DNA of 64,000 nucleotides from Tetmemena sp. SeJ-2015 (taxonomy: Eukaryota > Ciliophora > Spirotrichea > Sporadotrichida > Oxytrichidae), in assembly GCA_027382625.1 (NCBI GenBank), contig JAJKFJ010021242.1, positions 1-64,000 of the forward strand, read 5' to 3'. Shown here piece after piece: positions 21,601 to 33,734 of this stretch; position 1 is the first letter of the stretch; each line of letters starts with the position of its first letter. The position numbers and the translations under genes are program-made. The notes under the pieces were generated by a model that had not been told where the DNA came from, did not search any database, and saw only the letters and a program-made list of their open reading frames with translations.

Positions 21601-23441
21601 TGCTTCTTTATATATACCTAAATAAAATGATTACCCATAATATTCAAAGTTATAGTTAGACTGCTAGAGCCTAAGCTTGAAATTTTTTGGCATTTAAACT
21701 AGGCTAAGGTTTGTGAATCAATCTGCAAAGAATAAAAGTTACTTGCACACTGATCTAGTCTCGCCTTTCTAATCCTAAGAATATAGTCTTGCTTATAAAT
21801 TTTGAAGACTCCCAAGCCTCTAAAGCTCTTCATGGTAGTACGCTTTCAAGAATGATATCAAAGGAGAATAGTTCTCAAGTTATTAAAAATTAAATAAGTT
21901 ACTAGAGATCCTTAGTCTCTGCAATTGATTCATAGTAGTCTAGAACTCATTAAATTCAAGTGAGTTTCAAAAGCTGTGCCCTCATAAGGTTCATTTGGTG
22001 CTAGAATCTAAATTATATATTTTAAATGTGTCAAACTTTCTGTATTTGGCTATGTAAGGGATGTCCATGTAGTTGCATCTGAAGTTTCGAATAACGCTTT
22101 CGATATAATGATTTGCTTAGTGCTCGTTCATGATGAGGTTATCATTCATTTTAGTGTAAGTGAGTCTCTCCCAAACCCATTAGACTTCCTTCTTGATGTC
22201 CTGATCGATATCCACTCTACAAATATATGTAAAGCAAGTCTCCTATATGAGAGGTTAGCTTATGGAATATTAAAGTGAAAACTTACTCTGCCACTTTGAT
22301 CTGGAGTCTTTCAGGTATGTCTGTTTGTGCGATGAGTTTATCGTTTTTAGTCGCAAACTGGTCATCTATTTCGTCTCCATCGAACATCTCCTCGAGGTTT
22401 GCTTGCTACTGCTCAGTCTCAAATTTATAATCTTGCTCTCTGAGTTGCTGATTGCGTCTCATTTGCTGTTGGAGCACTTAAGGGTCCTAAAAGTTTTTTT
22501 CGTTATTATTCACTTTAAAATATCTAATAATTTAAATGAAAAAGATAATTAAATTTAAATATTATATTAAACTAGCATAATTCGAGGCAGATAAAGTGTG
22601 AATTTTGGGTTTAAATTATTAACATTCAATTATGCATTAAATTGTCAGCAATTTTAATCCTTGTAACTTCTTAATAAGAGATCTGCGGAGTGATTTACCT
22701 CGAACAGAAGTTATTGAACTTGGATAATTTGTTGGTTCAGAATTTGCAACATCGATTTCTCTTTGAAGACTTCTCCTATCATAATGGCAGTAGAACAAAC
22801 TCATTTTATAATTCAATAAGCTATCTAACAAGAAGCATTTCGGACTACATAGCTCACAATTTAACGGCAACATTTTATAACTCTTTATATATTATTTTAA
22901 CTTTATTACGATTTTCTTTTAAGTTTTAACTATAATAAGCTCTCTCTTGTTGTGCGGCAACATCAGAATAAGCGTCATAGTCCTATGCCCCTCTCTACCT
23001 AATTAAAAACTTAGGTTGAGGTATTAATCTACTCCTCATCTTGATCTTCATCGTCCGCCCTCCTGATTTTTCTCTCTCTTTGGACTACTCTTTGATAATT
23101 TTATCTACTGCTCTCTTTATTCATCAGGGTCGACATTTCTCTACAAGCGGCGCTTCTTTTTAACCTCGACTCCAATGTTTTCTTAGATAAGCTCTAGATC
23201 ATCATCGGAGAGTTTGGGGTCTTCTCTGCGCCTGTGCCTGCGCTTCTTCTTTTTGCGGTACTCCTGATTATTTGCTTCAATCTCTTCCATAAGTTCATCC
23301 TCCACCTCTTCATCACACATAAGTTTAAATCTCTCTAATGTCAACAAATTAAGGAATGAATAGAAAATCAAGTTCCTCAGCATCTTCGTCATCATATTCA
23401 TCATCCTCACTTTCATCATCGTCGTCATCATTGTCGCCCAT
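18635..23441 (-). CDS. SPT6: SPT6 main block: transcription elongation factor
   Basis: Histone chaperone and elongation factor travelling with RNA polymerase II. In order on the minus strand: ATG 23441 and an acidic Asp/Glu-rich N-terminus; DDDLELIQENIGVEVKKKRR (about 23190); YMDIPYIAKYRK (about 22070); a YqgF-like part with VELVVVGANKLAARLIK (about 20890); GVDVN and YFGPRKAKNF (about 20590-20520); KDLDLKQYTLELERL (about 20190); the second half of the S1 domain (about 20050-19960); VFRPSSRGESNITLTWK of the tandem SH2 (about 19840); then SFENLQEIIDRYI (about 19680). The frame runs on without an intergenic gap into one CCHC knuckle (CFNCQQPGHMSRDC, about 19150) and a Trp/Asn/Gly-rich tail (NAWQEGGGNAW, QPNWGAA, SGEWN) ending at TGA 18635-18637. 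Several segments expected from the family are absent and sit in blocks A and C. Confidence 0.85.
21301..21700. other. AT-rich spacer inside the SPT6 main block
   Basis: No homology to SPT6 and no long frame; likely IES or other eliminated DNA between coding pieces. Confidence 0.4.
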
Positions 23442-23499
23442 GCTCCTGTCTCTAGACCCCGAAGACACACTTTTATATGCTAAAATTAAAGAAGTGAAG

Positions 23500-25690
23500 T
23501 TAGACAATTACACAGAGATCCCACAAAAACAAAGCTACTAATTAGATGTCTTACTTTGTGTGATCTCTACTCTTGCTGATGGAATAAACTTTTATATTGG
23601 CAGGTGCCTCATCATAACTTTCCTCTTCATTATCATCAATGAACTCCTCGTCTTTTCTTCTCTTTCCCAAATTGGATTTAAGATCTCCTCTGCTATAATT
23701 ATACAATCTCTACCTAACCTTGGTTGAACATTTTATATCTTTGATCCATGTCGTACTGCTCTCTTCTAAAAATTGATTAATGGGACTAATTTTTAGTAAT
23801 AATGAGAGATTTGTTGTCTCCGTCATCTCTTCTCACAGTTGTATTAATTTCATATAATCTAAGTCATTGTCTCTTCTTTGACCTCTAAAATATTCTATTG
23901 CTCAGAGTAGCCAGGATTGTAGCCAGATCTTCCGTGATTATATTCATTAAAAGATAGATTGAAAAATTCGAGTATTTATCTTGAAGGTAATCAATGGCCT
24001 TTTTGAAGTTGATATTCTAAAAATTTAAGTTGATGAGCAATTCTTCTAAATATCATCTTTGAGGCGTGATTCAATTTCTTATCAGTTGAAAATGCCGAAT
24101 TAACCCAATCTTCTTTATCAACTTCAGCCTTATCTATATAGTTCTCATGACTCTCTATCTTTAATGGCTGTACGAAAGTCTAGAGTCTCGAATCAGTTTG
24201 CTATTATAGTTTAAAATCTGAATAATGGCATCTAGTCCATTATCAAGCTTACAGATAGCAATCTTGTCAGTGACCTTGGAAACAGTAGCAGTCACAATCA
24301 CTCCTTTCTTGAAGGTCTTTGGAGATTCATCAATTAGCATGTAGAAGAGATCTTCGTTTTTAATCACTACAGCACTTGGCTTTTAATACTCTCTTGGGTC
24401 TTTGAAAGGGCATTAGAATTCCTCTAAGATTATCAATAAATTTAAATTAAAACTAAATATAGCATATTTCATTTTCTTATACCTCTGTTCATCTTCATCT
24501 CTATTATAGCTTTAAGTGAATTTTCTTGGAGGCATGAGATGCTGAAGATCAAGGTTATTAACTAGCTCTCCATATTTGTCAACTATCAACTAATTTATCA
24601 GTTATCGATCTGCTGAAGAATCACACCCATCACTGTGCATCTATTATTCACAGGAATTGATTGCTGCTCTCATTCACATCAAAAGGCCCAGTCATTAGAA
24701 GACTTATGAAGCATAAATAATTTGCTGACTGCTCGGAGGCTTGTCTCAACTCATCCTTGATTTCCCTCGTGATATCAGGCACCAAAATCCTCATGATAGC
24801 TTCTTCGAGAGATTGACTCATTAACTTAGAGTGGCTTTAATTTGTATCTTCTGAGATAAGTACCTTCTAAATAATTCATCAAGCTGTTCTGAAGCTTTTT
24901 GAGATCCTCCTCTTCATAATTGATATGAATATTTATGTAGCCACCCTTTTCGTTTGCAATATAAAGTCGATAATTTATGTAATAACTTGGATGGAAGGGA
25001 TCAAGTTCCTTCTTTCCTTTCTCAGTGGGCTCAGTAGTAATTGTTCCCACGTGATAGAAGTGTCTCTTAGCCATGTTTCTCAAGTAAGGTTAGACTCTTT
25101 ATATAAAGTAGATAATATTTTGGCAGCGTCGGCTACAATTTAGAGGGAGTTGAAGGAATCAGAGATGTAAGGATGCAAAATTTCTTGCAAATTATCTTGG
25201 ATCAGCTAATTTAATAAATCAATCTGTTCTAGATCAAGTTCTCAATGAATTGTTGGGGATCTAGAAACAGTCTCCTTGCAACTGTTTCAACTATAAAGGC
25301 CTATTTGCTTTTAAGGGACCTTCTTTCCTTTTTCCTCAGGTAGCCTCTATAATTTATATACTTTACTTCACCGAACTCTTTTGTCAATCTTAGTGAATTA
25401 TCACTATTCCAATAACATTAAGCTAGAATCTGCCATACTCAATGTCAAGGTTGAAAATTTGCCAAATATTCTCTTCGCTGAGTTCTTTCAGGTACTCAAA
25501 CTTTCAAAACGCAAATTATTTTCGATCTTCACCTTTGCTTTTGCATAAAAAGATATTTCATGCTCTAATGACTGCTCAGCCTTTCTCTCTTATTCTCTGG
25601 TTAATTTACTCACTTACGAAAGATGCTTTTGATTTTCATAAATAAACACACTTTGATCCCTTCTCTTCTTCTAAAAGAAGTGAGTGTGGC
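23500..25690 (-). CDS. SPT6: SPT6 MDS block C (displaced pieces upstream of the ATG)
   Basis: This block lies upstream of the SPT6 start codon yet encodes central and C-terminal parts of the same protein. Visible pieces: KELSEENIWQIFNLD (about 25480-25440), VARRLFLDPQQFIENL (about 25270), a run from RHFYHVGTITTEPTEKGKK to YLEGTYLRRYKLKPL (25070-24830), DITREIKDELRQ (about 24740), the first half of the S1 domain (SPKTFKKGVIVTATVSKV and CKLDNGLDAIIQ, 24330-24210), and an INFKKAIDYLQDK SH2-like piece (about 24000). TCTGAATAAT at 24217-24226 is repeated at 20091-20100 in the main block. Joining there fuses the two S1 halves as NGLDAIIQ-KNDLEK in frame. I did not map every pointer. Confidence 0.8.
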
Positions 25691-25926
25691 TTTATTAATA
25701 TATTTCTCCTCTGGCTCTGGCGTTGGATGCGCTCATAGTTACTGACTGTAGTAAGATTTACTTAAAATATTAATAACAATCAATAGTCTATTTATTTTAA
25801 TCTGCAATTCGAGGTTAAAGCTTCTTGATTTTCTTTCACCCATTACAAAGATAGAAGGTGATTATAAAAATAAAAGAAATCCGTTTCAAAATTCATACCA
25901 CTATGATGATTCTAGTAATTATAATA

Positions 25927-28007
25927 TCAGTTCTTGAATATCTTGATTTTATACTTTTGGACGGCCTCATCAATAATCTTGTTCATTTTCTTTTTATCCT
26001 TTGCCATTTTAACTCTCATTTAAAATATTTCCTTGGTAGAGTGCTTATCACAGAATTCTCCTATTGTCATAAAACCCCCACCCACTCTTACCATTAAAAT
26101 TCCATTCACAATCTATGCGTGGATCAACTTAGTGCCGAATAAGTACTTCTGCTTATCAATTCTTGTGAATGGCACTCTCACTATATACAATGTCGAAAAT
26201 AATTTTTAATTAATCACTTTGTATTCTCTAGCGAAATCTTCGAGCATGTGATCAATTAGATCGTCATTGACCTCTGCCTTGTAAATGAATCTTTCTTTGG
26301 CATCAGGTTGTTACTGTTGTTCATCAAGGTTGGCAGTTTTCTACGTTCTGAGTGGGAACTTATTTAATTTCTGAGGTGATTTAACATTAGTTGGCTGTTT
26401 GAGCAAGGAAGTTAATTGCTTTGCTCTAGGTGTTTTATTGTCTGAGTCTGAAGTATTTTTTCTCATTCTTTTTGCCCCGAGTGAATTAAGATTGGAGGCG
26501 AAATCATTCATGTTTTACTTTGCTTCAGCTTGAGTTTCACTAAAATCTGGCAAGTTCATTTCCTGTAAAGTTTACAGGGCAGGAACGAAATCCTCATAGT
26601 CCATGTCATCATCAGCGCCAAAGTCTTCAGCATCAAATATATCAGTATCAAGCGCTGTATTTTTAGTCTCTAATTGAGGAAGGTATTCGATCTAATTTTC
26701 ATTGGCTATGGGCTGAGATCTCTCCTAGGAATTTACTCTCGCTGACGTTTTTCTAATTTATTCATTCATATCTTTGGCAGTAGTGAATCTTGGCTCTCTC
26801 AAATTCATAAATTCAACAAAATTAATACCTAAATTAGAGTAATCAACGATCGACTTCATCAAGTCTGTCTTCAGAAGCTTGATAGCTGTTTCACGCTAAG
26901 TTTCATTCAGATGATTGAAATCAAGCAAGTTATCCAATATGAACTACATCTAAGCCTAATCCTTTACTTTGTAGTTTTGTATTCCTAGTGCTTGTGTCGC
27001 TCTAGTCCTTCTGAGAATCCTTTTTTCTAAGTCTATAATCATCTAGGTGTAAGTTTTGCGCTCCTGAATATGCTTGTTACTCGAATAAAGTTATGGAGTT
27101 TGAAAAACATACAAAATGGAAATTGAGACTTGAGGGGGATCTCCTCTTAAGTGAGCGCTAAGTTTTCTCCAGTGGTATCATCTAGTGAAACCAATTACTG
27201 ATTATTGCTACTGTTGTTGTGATTAGCAGATTGATCAAGATCATGATTGCTCAAATAGTTTTCGAACGCCATCTATGAATCTTCTTGAGGTTAATTTTCA
27301 TTCCTAGTTTCCTTGTACTTAGTATAGTCACCGCCTTTTTAGTCTGGCGATTGTAATGATTGATTCTGTAGAGTACTATTTTTATGCTCATGGCTCTGGT
27401 CAATAGTCTAGTTTTGTAGTTTCTATCTGGATCTTTCAATACTCTCAGACTAGAAACTTGAAGATGATATGCTAATCTTTTGAACAGTTTGAGATTGTAA
27501 CCTACTACTCTCTTAGAGATTTTTGGATTATTCAGTTTGCATGTATTTTTAATGCAAGTTCTAGTCCGAAAACTATTGCTTATTGTCTGTAGGAGTTTTA
27601 GGAGAGAGAATCATTCCCTAGCTTTAGGAAAGATAGTCATCTACGTTGTCAGTATCGATATAGTCAGTCTTGAGAGGGGCTAGCTATTACTAGACTTCTT
27701 TCAGTGTTGATTTCCTCGGCTTTTCAGATTCCTCAACTGGTCTCTTGCTGTGCTTGGAGGAATTTTTGGCAGTTTTTGACTTTCTTGAATCACTCCTCTT
27801 CGAAGAATTGTCTTCAAAGTGTTCCATCTACCCACCAGCGATGAGCTTATCTGCTCCACTCATAGATTTCTTGACAATCGATCTTTTCTAAACACGGATT
27901 ACATAATTTGAGAGAGGGGATTCAATAGAAAAGAGATTACCTTGGTTGTAGCAGTGATATCAGTTCTAGTGTTCACTTTCACGCAACAATTCCCCATTTC
28001 AATCTAT
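25927..28007 (-). CDS. GAS2-domain protein with MGNCC N-terminus (paralog 1)
   Basis: The start at 28007 gives MGNCCVKV, a strong N-myristoylation plus palmitoylation signal. A GT-AG intron of about 53 nt (about 27890-27943) follows. Then comes a long Ser/Lys/Gln-rich region, a helical region rich in charged residues (about 27050-26800), an acidic patch near 26620, and a C-terminal GAS2 (GAR) domain with YLFGTKLIHAQ and LMVRVGGGFMTIGEF (about 26140-26040). Stop TGA 25927-25929. GAS2 domains bind microtubules, so the protein may tether microtubules to membrane. The neighbour at 28192-28950 is a shorter paralog in the same orientation. Small frame breaks in the long linker may be IESs. Confidence 0.8.
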
Positions 28008-28191
28008 CTTTTAAAGCTTAATATCCAGATATAATTTTTAATCAAAATTATAACATTTATCTCTACGGATCAACAACAAAACATCAACAGGATTTTAATT
28101 TACTCTTGTTACTTAAAAGATTTTATAAAGATTACAGAAGCTCAACACTTCTTATAAGTTTCTTTGTCATATACTATAGTTATTCAGGTCA

Positions 28192-28950
28192 TCATTGGGA
28201 GAAAAGAGTATTCTCAGTCCTCGCCGACTCCTTCATATCAGAGAGATCTTAAGTAGTGGAATCTCTCTATGATAGTTAAGAGGGAATAGATGCGTCTCTC
28301 TGTTTATTCTTGAGCATCTAGTTAAAAACTAGAAGTTTAATGCTCTTACTGACTTAGTTAAGCACTGCCTGCTCTGCTCCATACTTATTCAGAAGATCGA
28401 TCAGCACTTGATGATAACTCTTCTATCCATCTACCATCAGTCTCTTAATTTTTTCCATCTCAACTTCTTTGTGCTTTATCATATAATCTTCAAGCTTTTC
28501 AAAGCCTCCACCAACTCTCACCATGCAGCTGCTGTTCTTAAGAACAATCATTTTCTGCTCTGTGCCAATTAAATACCTTCCATTCGCTAATCTTATCACA
28601 GGAATAGAGTCCAAGTCCAAATGCAAAAGATTTATGGCTCTCCCTATCGCCTCGTCTACCTAATCTCCTTTCACAGACTGATATTGAGATTATTTTCTAG
28701 TCAAGGCAGGGATTAATGGAGTACCACCTTTAGAGTCTGAGATTCCACCTTAATTTGCGGCAGTTATTCGCTCTATCTCTTAGAATTAGTTCTCCTAGTC
28801 GTTCTCATCTTGATAGTCTTGTGGGTCGAAGTCATAATCAAGAAGCAATCTGTTTTCTCTGTTTGCTCTTGCTTCTCTCTTTTGCTTTGTGATTTCGTCA
28901 CCAATGATTGCAGTCTCAGTCCCTTAAGCTGCACAGCAAATTGCTCCCAT
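28192..28950 (-). CDS. GAS2-domain protein with MGAICC N-terminus (paralog 2)
   Basis: About 252 residues. The start at 28950 gives MGAICCAAQG, again a myristoylation/palmitoylation context. A charged linker leads to a GAS2 domain with IPVIRLANGRYLIG and CMVRVGGGFEKLEDYMIKH (about 28600-28480), then a short helical tail. The frame is continuous with TAA/TAG as Gln and ends at TGA 28192-28194. No IES is needed. It sits head-to-tail with the longer paralog, 184 bp upstream of its start. The intergenic space to the divergent GPCR-PIPK gene is only about 110 bp. Confidence 0.85.
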
Positions 28951-29060
28951 TTATAATGATTTAAGATATAAAAGTGATTTCACAAACTCCTAACTTCAAG
29001 TTTTGACTCTCGCAGGCTAAATATAGAGGTGCAATTTATATCTTATTTAAATTCCAAATC

Positions 29061-32000
29061 ATGGCTTAAGTTAAACAGCCGACGACACTTCCCCAAGTAA
29101 ATTCCAAATCAAAATATTTAAGATACTCATAAACTTCTAGGGCTAAAATTCTAGCAATGGAGAAATCTCCTTTACAATCCTAGAGCAAGTGATAGTGTTT
29201 GCAATATCTCCACTCAACCTATTTATAGCAGTCATAGTTCTCTACTAGTAGATCTATTTTTTATTTGATCAAAAACAGAAGAGTTACAATGTATAAATGC
29301 TTCGGATTCTAATTTAGCCTATAGGAAAAATTATAGATACTTCTTCCACTTGATCTTGATATTCTTACTGATAAGCACTTTAACTGAGGTGCTGGATGTA
29401 GCAATCATGAGATCAAATATCGAGTAAGGTTCTATCTCTATATCACAACATACATATTTTCAAAGATATTTTCTCTATGGTGATCTCTAAATTATGTATA
29501 GAAAATTCTACCAGTACAAGTTCCTTGACTAAAAAGAAGAATCAGGTATGATACAAGAGGACGAGCTTTGTCAAGCAACGGGGGCTATCAATATAATTTC
29601 AGAGATTATGGCCTTCTCCTATTTAGTTTGGTTTTCTTATATTGTGAAACGCATGGTTTCCAGTCCTACAAGCAATTTCCACAGCTTATAGAGAATCACT
29701 CACATAGTTACTATACTGTCCGCTATCTTATTCACTATCGCAATTGGTGTGATTTTCGGATTCGGAATCTCAGTAAGCATTAGGTATTTAATAGGTTTAT
29801 TAGTCCACTCTCACGTGCGGCATCTCCCTTCGAAAATACTCAGACTATGCTGACATCATCAGATGTTGGCCTATATTCTTGTTACCCATTTGCATTTACC
29901 ATTTCTTCTTCCTGCAAAAGGAAGTTCCCTCACTTATTTAAATTAAAATTCAAAATACTTATTAGATCTAGCGTAAGATTTAGATAGCATGTATATCTTG
30001 TTTGTTTGTAGGTTAAGTACTTCATCTTCCAGTACTCAGTTTATGTTATTTTCTTTGCTGCTTATGTGCTAACTCGAACTGCTCTGATAATAGTTTTTAT
30101 CGTATACCCTGATGACACCTATGATAATTTGTCCAAGAGCACAGGCTATATTGATCTGAGAGCTGTAAGTTAAAAAGGTATGATATCAAACCATTTTTTA
30201 GACAGTAGTGTTGTTGAAGTAACTCTAAGTTAGCTGTCTGATAATAATGACAGCGCTCTCAACAGATTAGATTAAGAAACTTCGTAAGTGCTTCCGAAGA
30301 ACCAGAACTAGAAACCAAGATGTAAGCTTCTACTAACTTATCTCTCTTAATGTCTAACTAATTTCAAGATTTAAAAGGATCTACTCAAAAATGATCAAGG
30401 GGAGGATAGTGGCTTCGAAAGCGAAGAATTCTCAGACTTCTCCAATATATTATATTTAAACAGTGATGGAAAGATGTCAGAGAGAAAGTAAACAAGGACT
30501 AGTTCAAAGAAGATCAACCATAAAATCACGGATAGGGACTTAAAGCCAACTATAGCCCAATTGCGCTGCAGAAGCAATCAACTTTAGTCCTAAAGACGAG
30601 TTTTCATCTCATCAACTACATTTTGATGGGAATGTGCCAAGTATTCAAAAATATACATGAATAGTCTCAATTAAAAGAAGAGGATTAGCTAGAGAACTTA
30701 ATGTTGAGAGTAAAGCAAGCCAAGAATGAAATTTATTTTTTAAATCACAACTCATAAGATAGACACTTAGCAGTTCATGAAAAAGTTTTCAAACTTATGC
30801 ATCTACGATATCAGTTCAAATGCATCCTAAATGGAAATCATTGAGTATGCTCCTGAGCTTTTCAAGGCTCTGCGCCAAAAACACGGTATCTCTGAGGACC
30901 TTCTTTTCAAATCATTCGCTCCCATTTACAACATCTAAGCTATTCATAATTTCTTCACAGGTAGTGGGAAATCAGACAGCTTCTTTTTCTTTTCTGATAA
31001 CAAGACATTTGTGTTAAAGACATTAAAAGATAGTGAGAAGAATTTACTTCTCGAAAAAGGAGTGCTTGAAAGTTATTTCGATCATATGATGAGTAATGAG
31101 GGCTCTTTATTGTCTAGATTTTTTGGAGTGTATACAATCAGAGTGAAGAATATGCAAGATATAACTTGCTTCATCATGGATAACTTACTAGGATAGGACT
31201 TCATCTATATTTAAAGAATTTATGATCTTAAAGGCAGCAAAAAAGGAAGGATAGTCAACTTATCAGAAGAAGAGTAAAACACATAGAGTGGTCTCAAAGT
31301 GCTCAAAGACTTAAACTTACTTCAAATTGGAGAGAAAATAGATTGCCAAAAAGCTCTTAAGGAAAAGCTTTTTGAAGCCATAGAAAAAGATATGGCCTTC
31401 CTGAGAAGAAACAAACTTATGGATTATAGTCTACTGCTAGTAAAGATTAAAAACCAAAAAGAGAATCAGAATCCACTCAAAAGAATGCCTGCACTTATCT
31501 ATGTCAAGCAAAAGAATGGATAAAATTAGTTGCAAATGAAGTAGATAGACGATACTAGGATTCTCAAGAAAGCTACCATGATCCAAAAGAAGTCAGTGAC
31601 GCCTTCAAACATTGAATCTCATTCTGTAGTCAGCTTGAGAAAGACTCAGAACGAAATGACTTATCAGGCACCATTTTTGTAAAAAGGTTATCAAAGCTAG
31701 AATGCAGTCAGCCAGTCTATTAAAATAGAGGATGAGAGTGAAGAGCAAAAGGAATCTTAAAGGACAAAAGAAATAAGTGACGATCAGTATAACGATGATA
31801 ACTTTTTACTGTATTCTTCACCAATTCGAGAACCTATCAGGCAGGAGAGTAATGGCGCCTATTTAGATTTAGAGACTGGCATCCAGCCTGGTCAAGCTTT
31901 TCATACTAAGATAAAGAGTGAGATGAAGGTGAAGTTTGGACCACAGACAAACAATACTTCCATGAATAACTTAAACTAAATGAATAGCAACTTGGCGACT

Positions 32001-32348
32001 GAAAACAAAAGCAACCCCTCTTTAAATAAAATCAAGAGCATGCAGAGCTTTATAAACAATATTGAAAACAATAACTCGTAGTTCATCATGGAGAGCTTGC
32101 AATCTTACCTCTTCTAGACTTGCTTTAATGATAGGAATAATTAAGAAGGGAATATTTTGGATTCTAAAGATGGAAACTTTAGATATAAGTTAGGAATAAT
32201 TGACTTCTTGACTGAGTATAACGCGGCAAAGAAGATTGAAAGGGCATTTAATGATGTTGTTTACTGGAAAGAGAAGCAAGAAGTTTCTTGCCAGGACCCT
32301 GACACATACTCTCAAAGATTCTTGGAGTTTATGAGAGCTAACCTTTGA
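29061..32348 (+). CDS. GPCR-PIPK fusion: seven-TM receptor with PIP kinase
   Basis: The N-terminal half has several hydrophobic segments resembling a seven-TM receptor (FFHLILIFLLISTL near 29350, IMAFSYLVWFSYIV near 29610, TILSAILFTIAIGVIFGF near 29730, WPIFLLPICIYHFFF near 29880, VYVIFFAAYVLTRTALIIVFIV near 30060). Frame changes between segments near 29200, 29800 and 30000 suggest introns or IESs. A Ser-rich linker leads to a phosphatidylinositol-phosphate kinase domain: GSGKSDSFFFFS (P-loop-like, near 30965), IYDLKGS (near 31230), KLMDYSLLLVKI (near 31430), then an inserted Gln/Asn-rich stretch, then LGIIDFLTEYN (near 32195). Stop TGA 32346-32348. Such fusions are known from Dictyostelium, oomycetes and other protists. 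The ATG at 29061 is a candidate only. Confidence 0.75.
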
Positions 32349-32748
32349 AACTTATGTTTCTTATTCCGAAGTATAGAATAAGCCGAATTTATATTTTACT
32401 AACTGATTACAATATTTGGTTATGAAGAGATGGATGGTTAAGTTTAGGAGGCTAATAAATCAGGGAACTCAAAGAGGTAAGATCTGAGTTAGTAAATACT
32501 TGAGGGCGATGAATTAACTATTTATTATAACTCATCTTCCTTTGGAAAATTACTTAGGATTAAATTTTATATTCTTGAGTATGATGTTATGAATTTTATT
32601 TTATCAATTTCATTTTTACTCACAAAATTAATTAAACTCTGTTGATCAATATCTATCCTAAAAAATTAAGATTGAATCCATTTAATTAAATTTGATCTTT
32701 GAATTAAGTCTGTGAGTATTAATTAATATAAAAGAAGATATATCAAAT
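32349..32748. other. AT-rich intergenic region
   Basis: Between the GPCR-PIPK stop and the uL6 start, same strand. It presumably holds the uL6 promoter. No coding signal. Confidence 0.5.
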
Positions 32749-33479
32749 ATGAGAACCATTGTAGTTGAAGAGTGGGTTCACATTCCCGACAATGGTACGC
32801 CCATGGTTCCTTTGTTCATGCCAATTTAGTTACCTTGACTGTGAAGACCAGAAGAGTGAAGGTTAAGGGCCCCAAGGGCGAGATCAACAAAGACTTCAGA
32901 CACATGCCCGTTGAGCTCCAACTCGTGAAGCAATAAACTAAGAATAGAAAGGGTCTCTACCTCAACATCAAGATGTGGTTCGGAGGCTCCAAGCAGTCTT
33001 GCTCCGTCGCCACCCTCAAGTCACTCATCCGCAACATGATCAGTGGTGTTACCGAGGTAAGAACTCTTCACATGGCTCTCATATTCCCGCTAGATGGTCA
33101 AAAGATCGTCAACTTTCTCTGCTTTTCCCAGCCACTTTTCTTTAATATTTATAATTAATAATGATGAATATAGGGTTACAGATATAAGATGAGACTAGTC
33201 CACGCTCATTTCCCCATCAACGTCGTCATTCCCAAGGATGGTGCTTCCGTTGAGGTCAAGAACTTCCTCGGTGGAAAGCAGGCCAAGAAGATCCAAATGC
33301 TTCCAGGCTGCACCGTCAAGCTCAACCCCGATCTTAAGGATGAGCTCATCTTCGAAGGTATCGACAACCAGAACGTCTCCCTTGTCTGCGCCCAAGTCTC
33401 CCAGGTCTGCAAGATCGGAGATAAGGATAACAGAAAGTTCCTCGACGGTATCTACGTCTCTGAGAGAGGCAAGCAGTGA
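32749..33479 (+). CDS. RPL9: Ribosomal protein uL6 (eukaryotic L9)
   Basis: Large-subunit ribosomal protein. Start 32749. A 26-bp IES at 32795-32820 is removed to join HIPDN to ANLVTLTVKTRRV. A GT-AG intron at 33057-33173 (117 nt) then follows VTE. Family landmarks after the intron: GYRYKMRLVHAHFPINV, VEVKNFLGG, RKFLDGIYVSE. One TAA is read as Gln (position about 32934) and the stop is TGA 33477-33479. Codon use is clearly GC-richer at third positions than in neighbours, as expected for a highly expressed gene. Length is about 190 residues, typical for the family. Confidence 0.95.
32795..32820 (+). other. IES, 26 bp, pointer ATG
   Basis: ATG at 32792-32794 and 32818-32820. The segment starts with GT but ends TG rather than AG, and excision restores the uL6 frame exactly. 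Confidence 0.85.
33057..33173 (+). other. GT-AG intron in uL6
   Basis: GTAAGA...ATATAG; removal joins VTE to GYRYK in frame at the conserved position. Confidence 0.9.
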
Positions 33480-33734
33480 GCACCCACAGCCACCTGCAGC
33501 TCAATGCTGCGCAACACAATCTCATATCTCCTGGTTATTGTGGAGGTCAACTCTCCCACTAGATATCGCAAGTTACTTCACGATAATCATTTCTCCAAAC
33601 TCCTCCTATTTTATCTCCATTTTCTTTTATTTCTCGCCCATTATTATACTCGACAAATGTTGAATTTAAATGCCCAAAAACTCTAATGAACTCTTAAATA
33701 CATTTATTATTGACCAAATGTTATATTTACACAG

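Noticed and set aside
33195..33663. Overlapping open frames on both strands across uL6
   Set aside because: They are shadows of the GC-richer uL6 exon and have no independent support.
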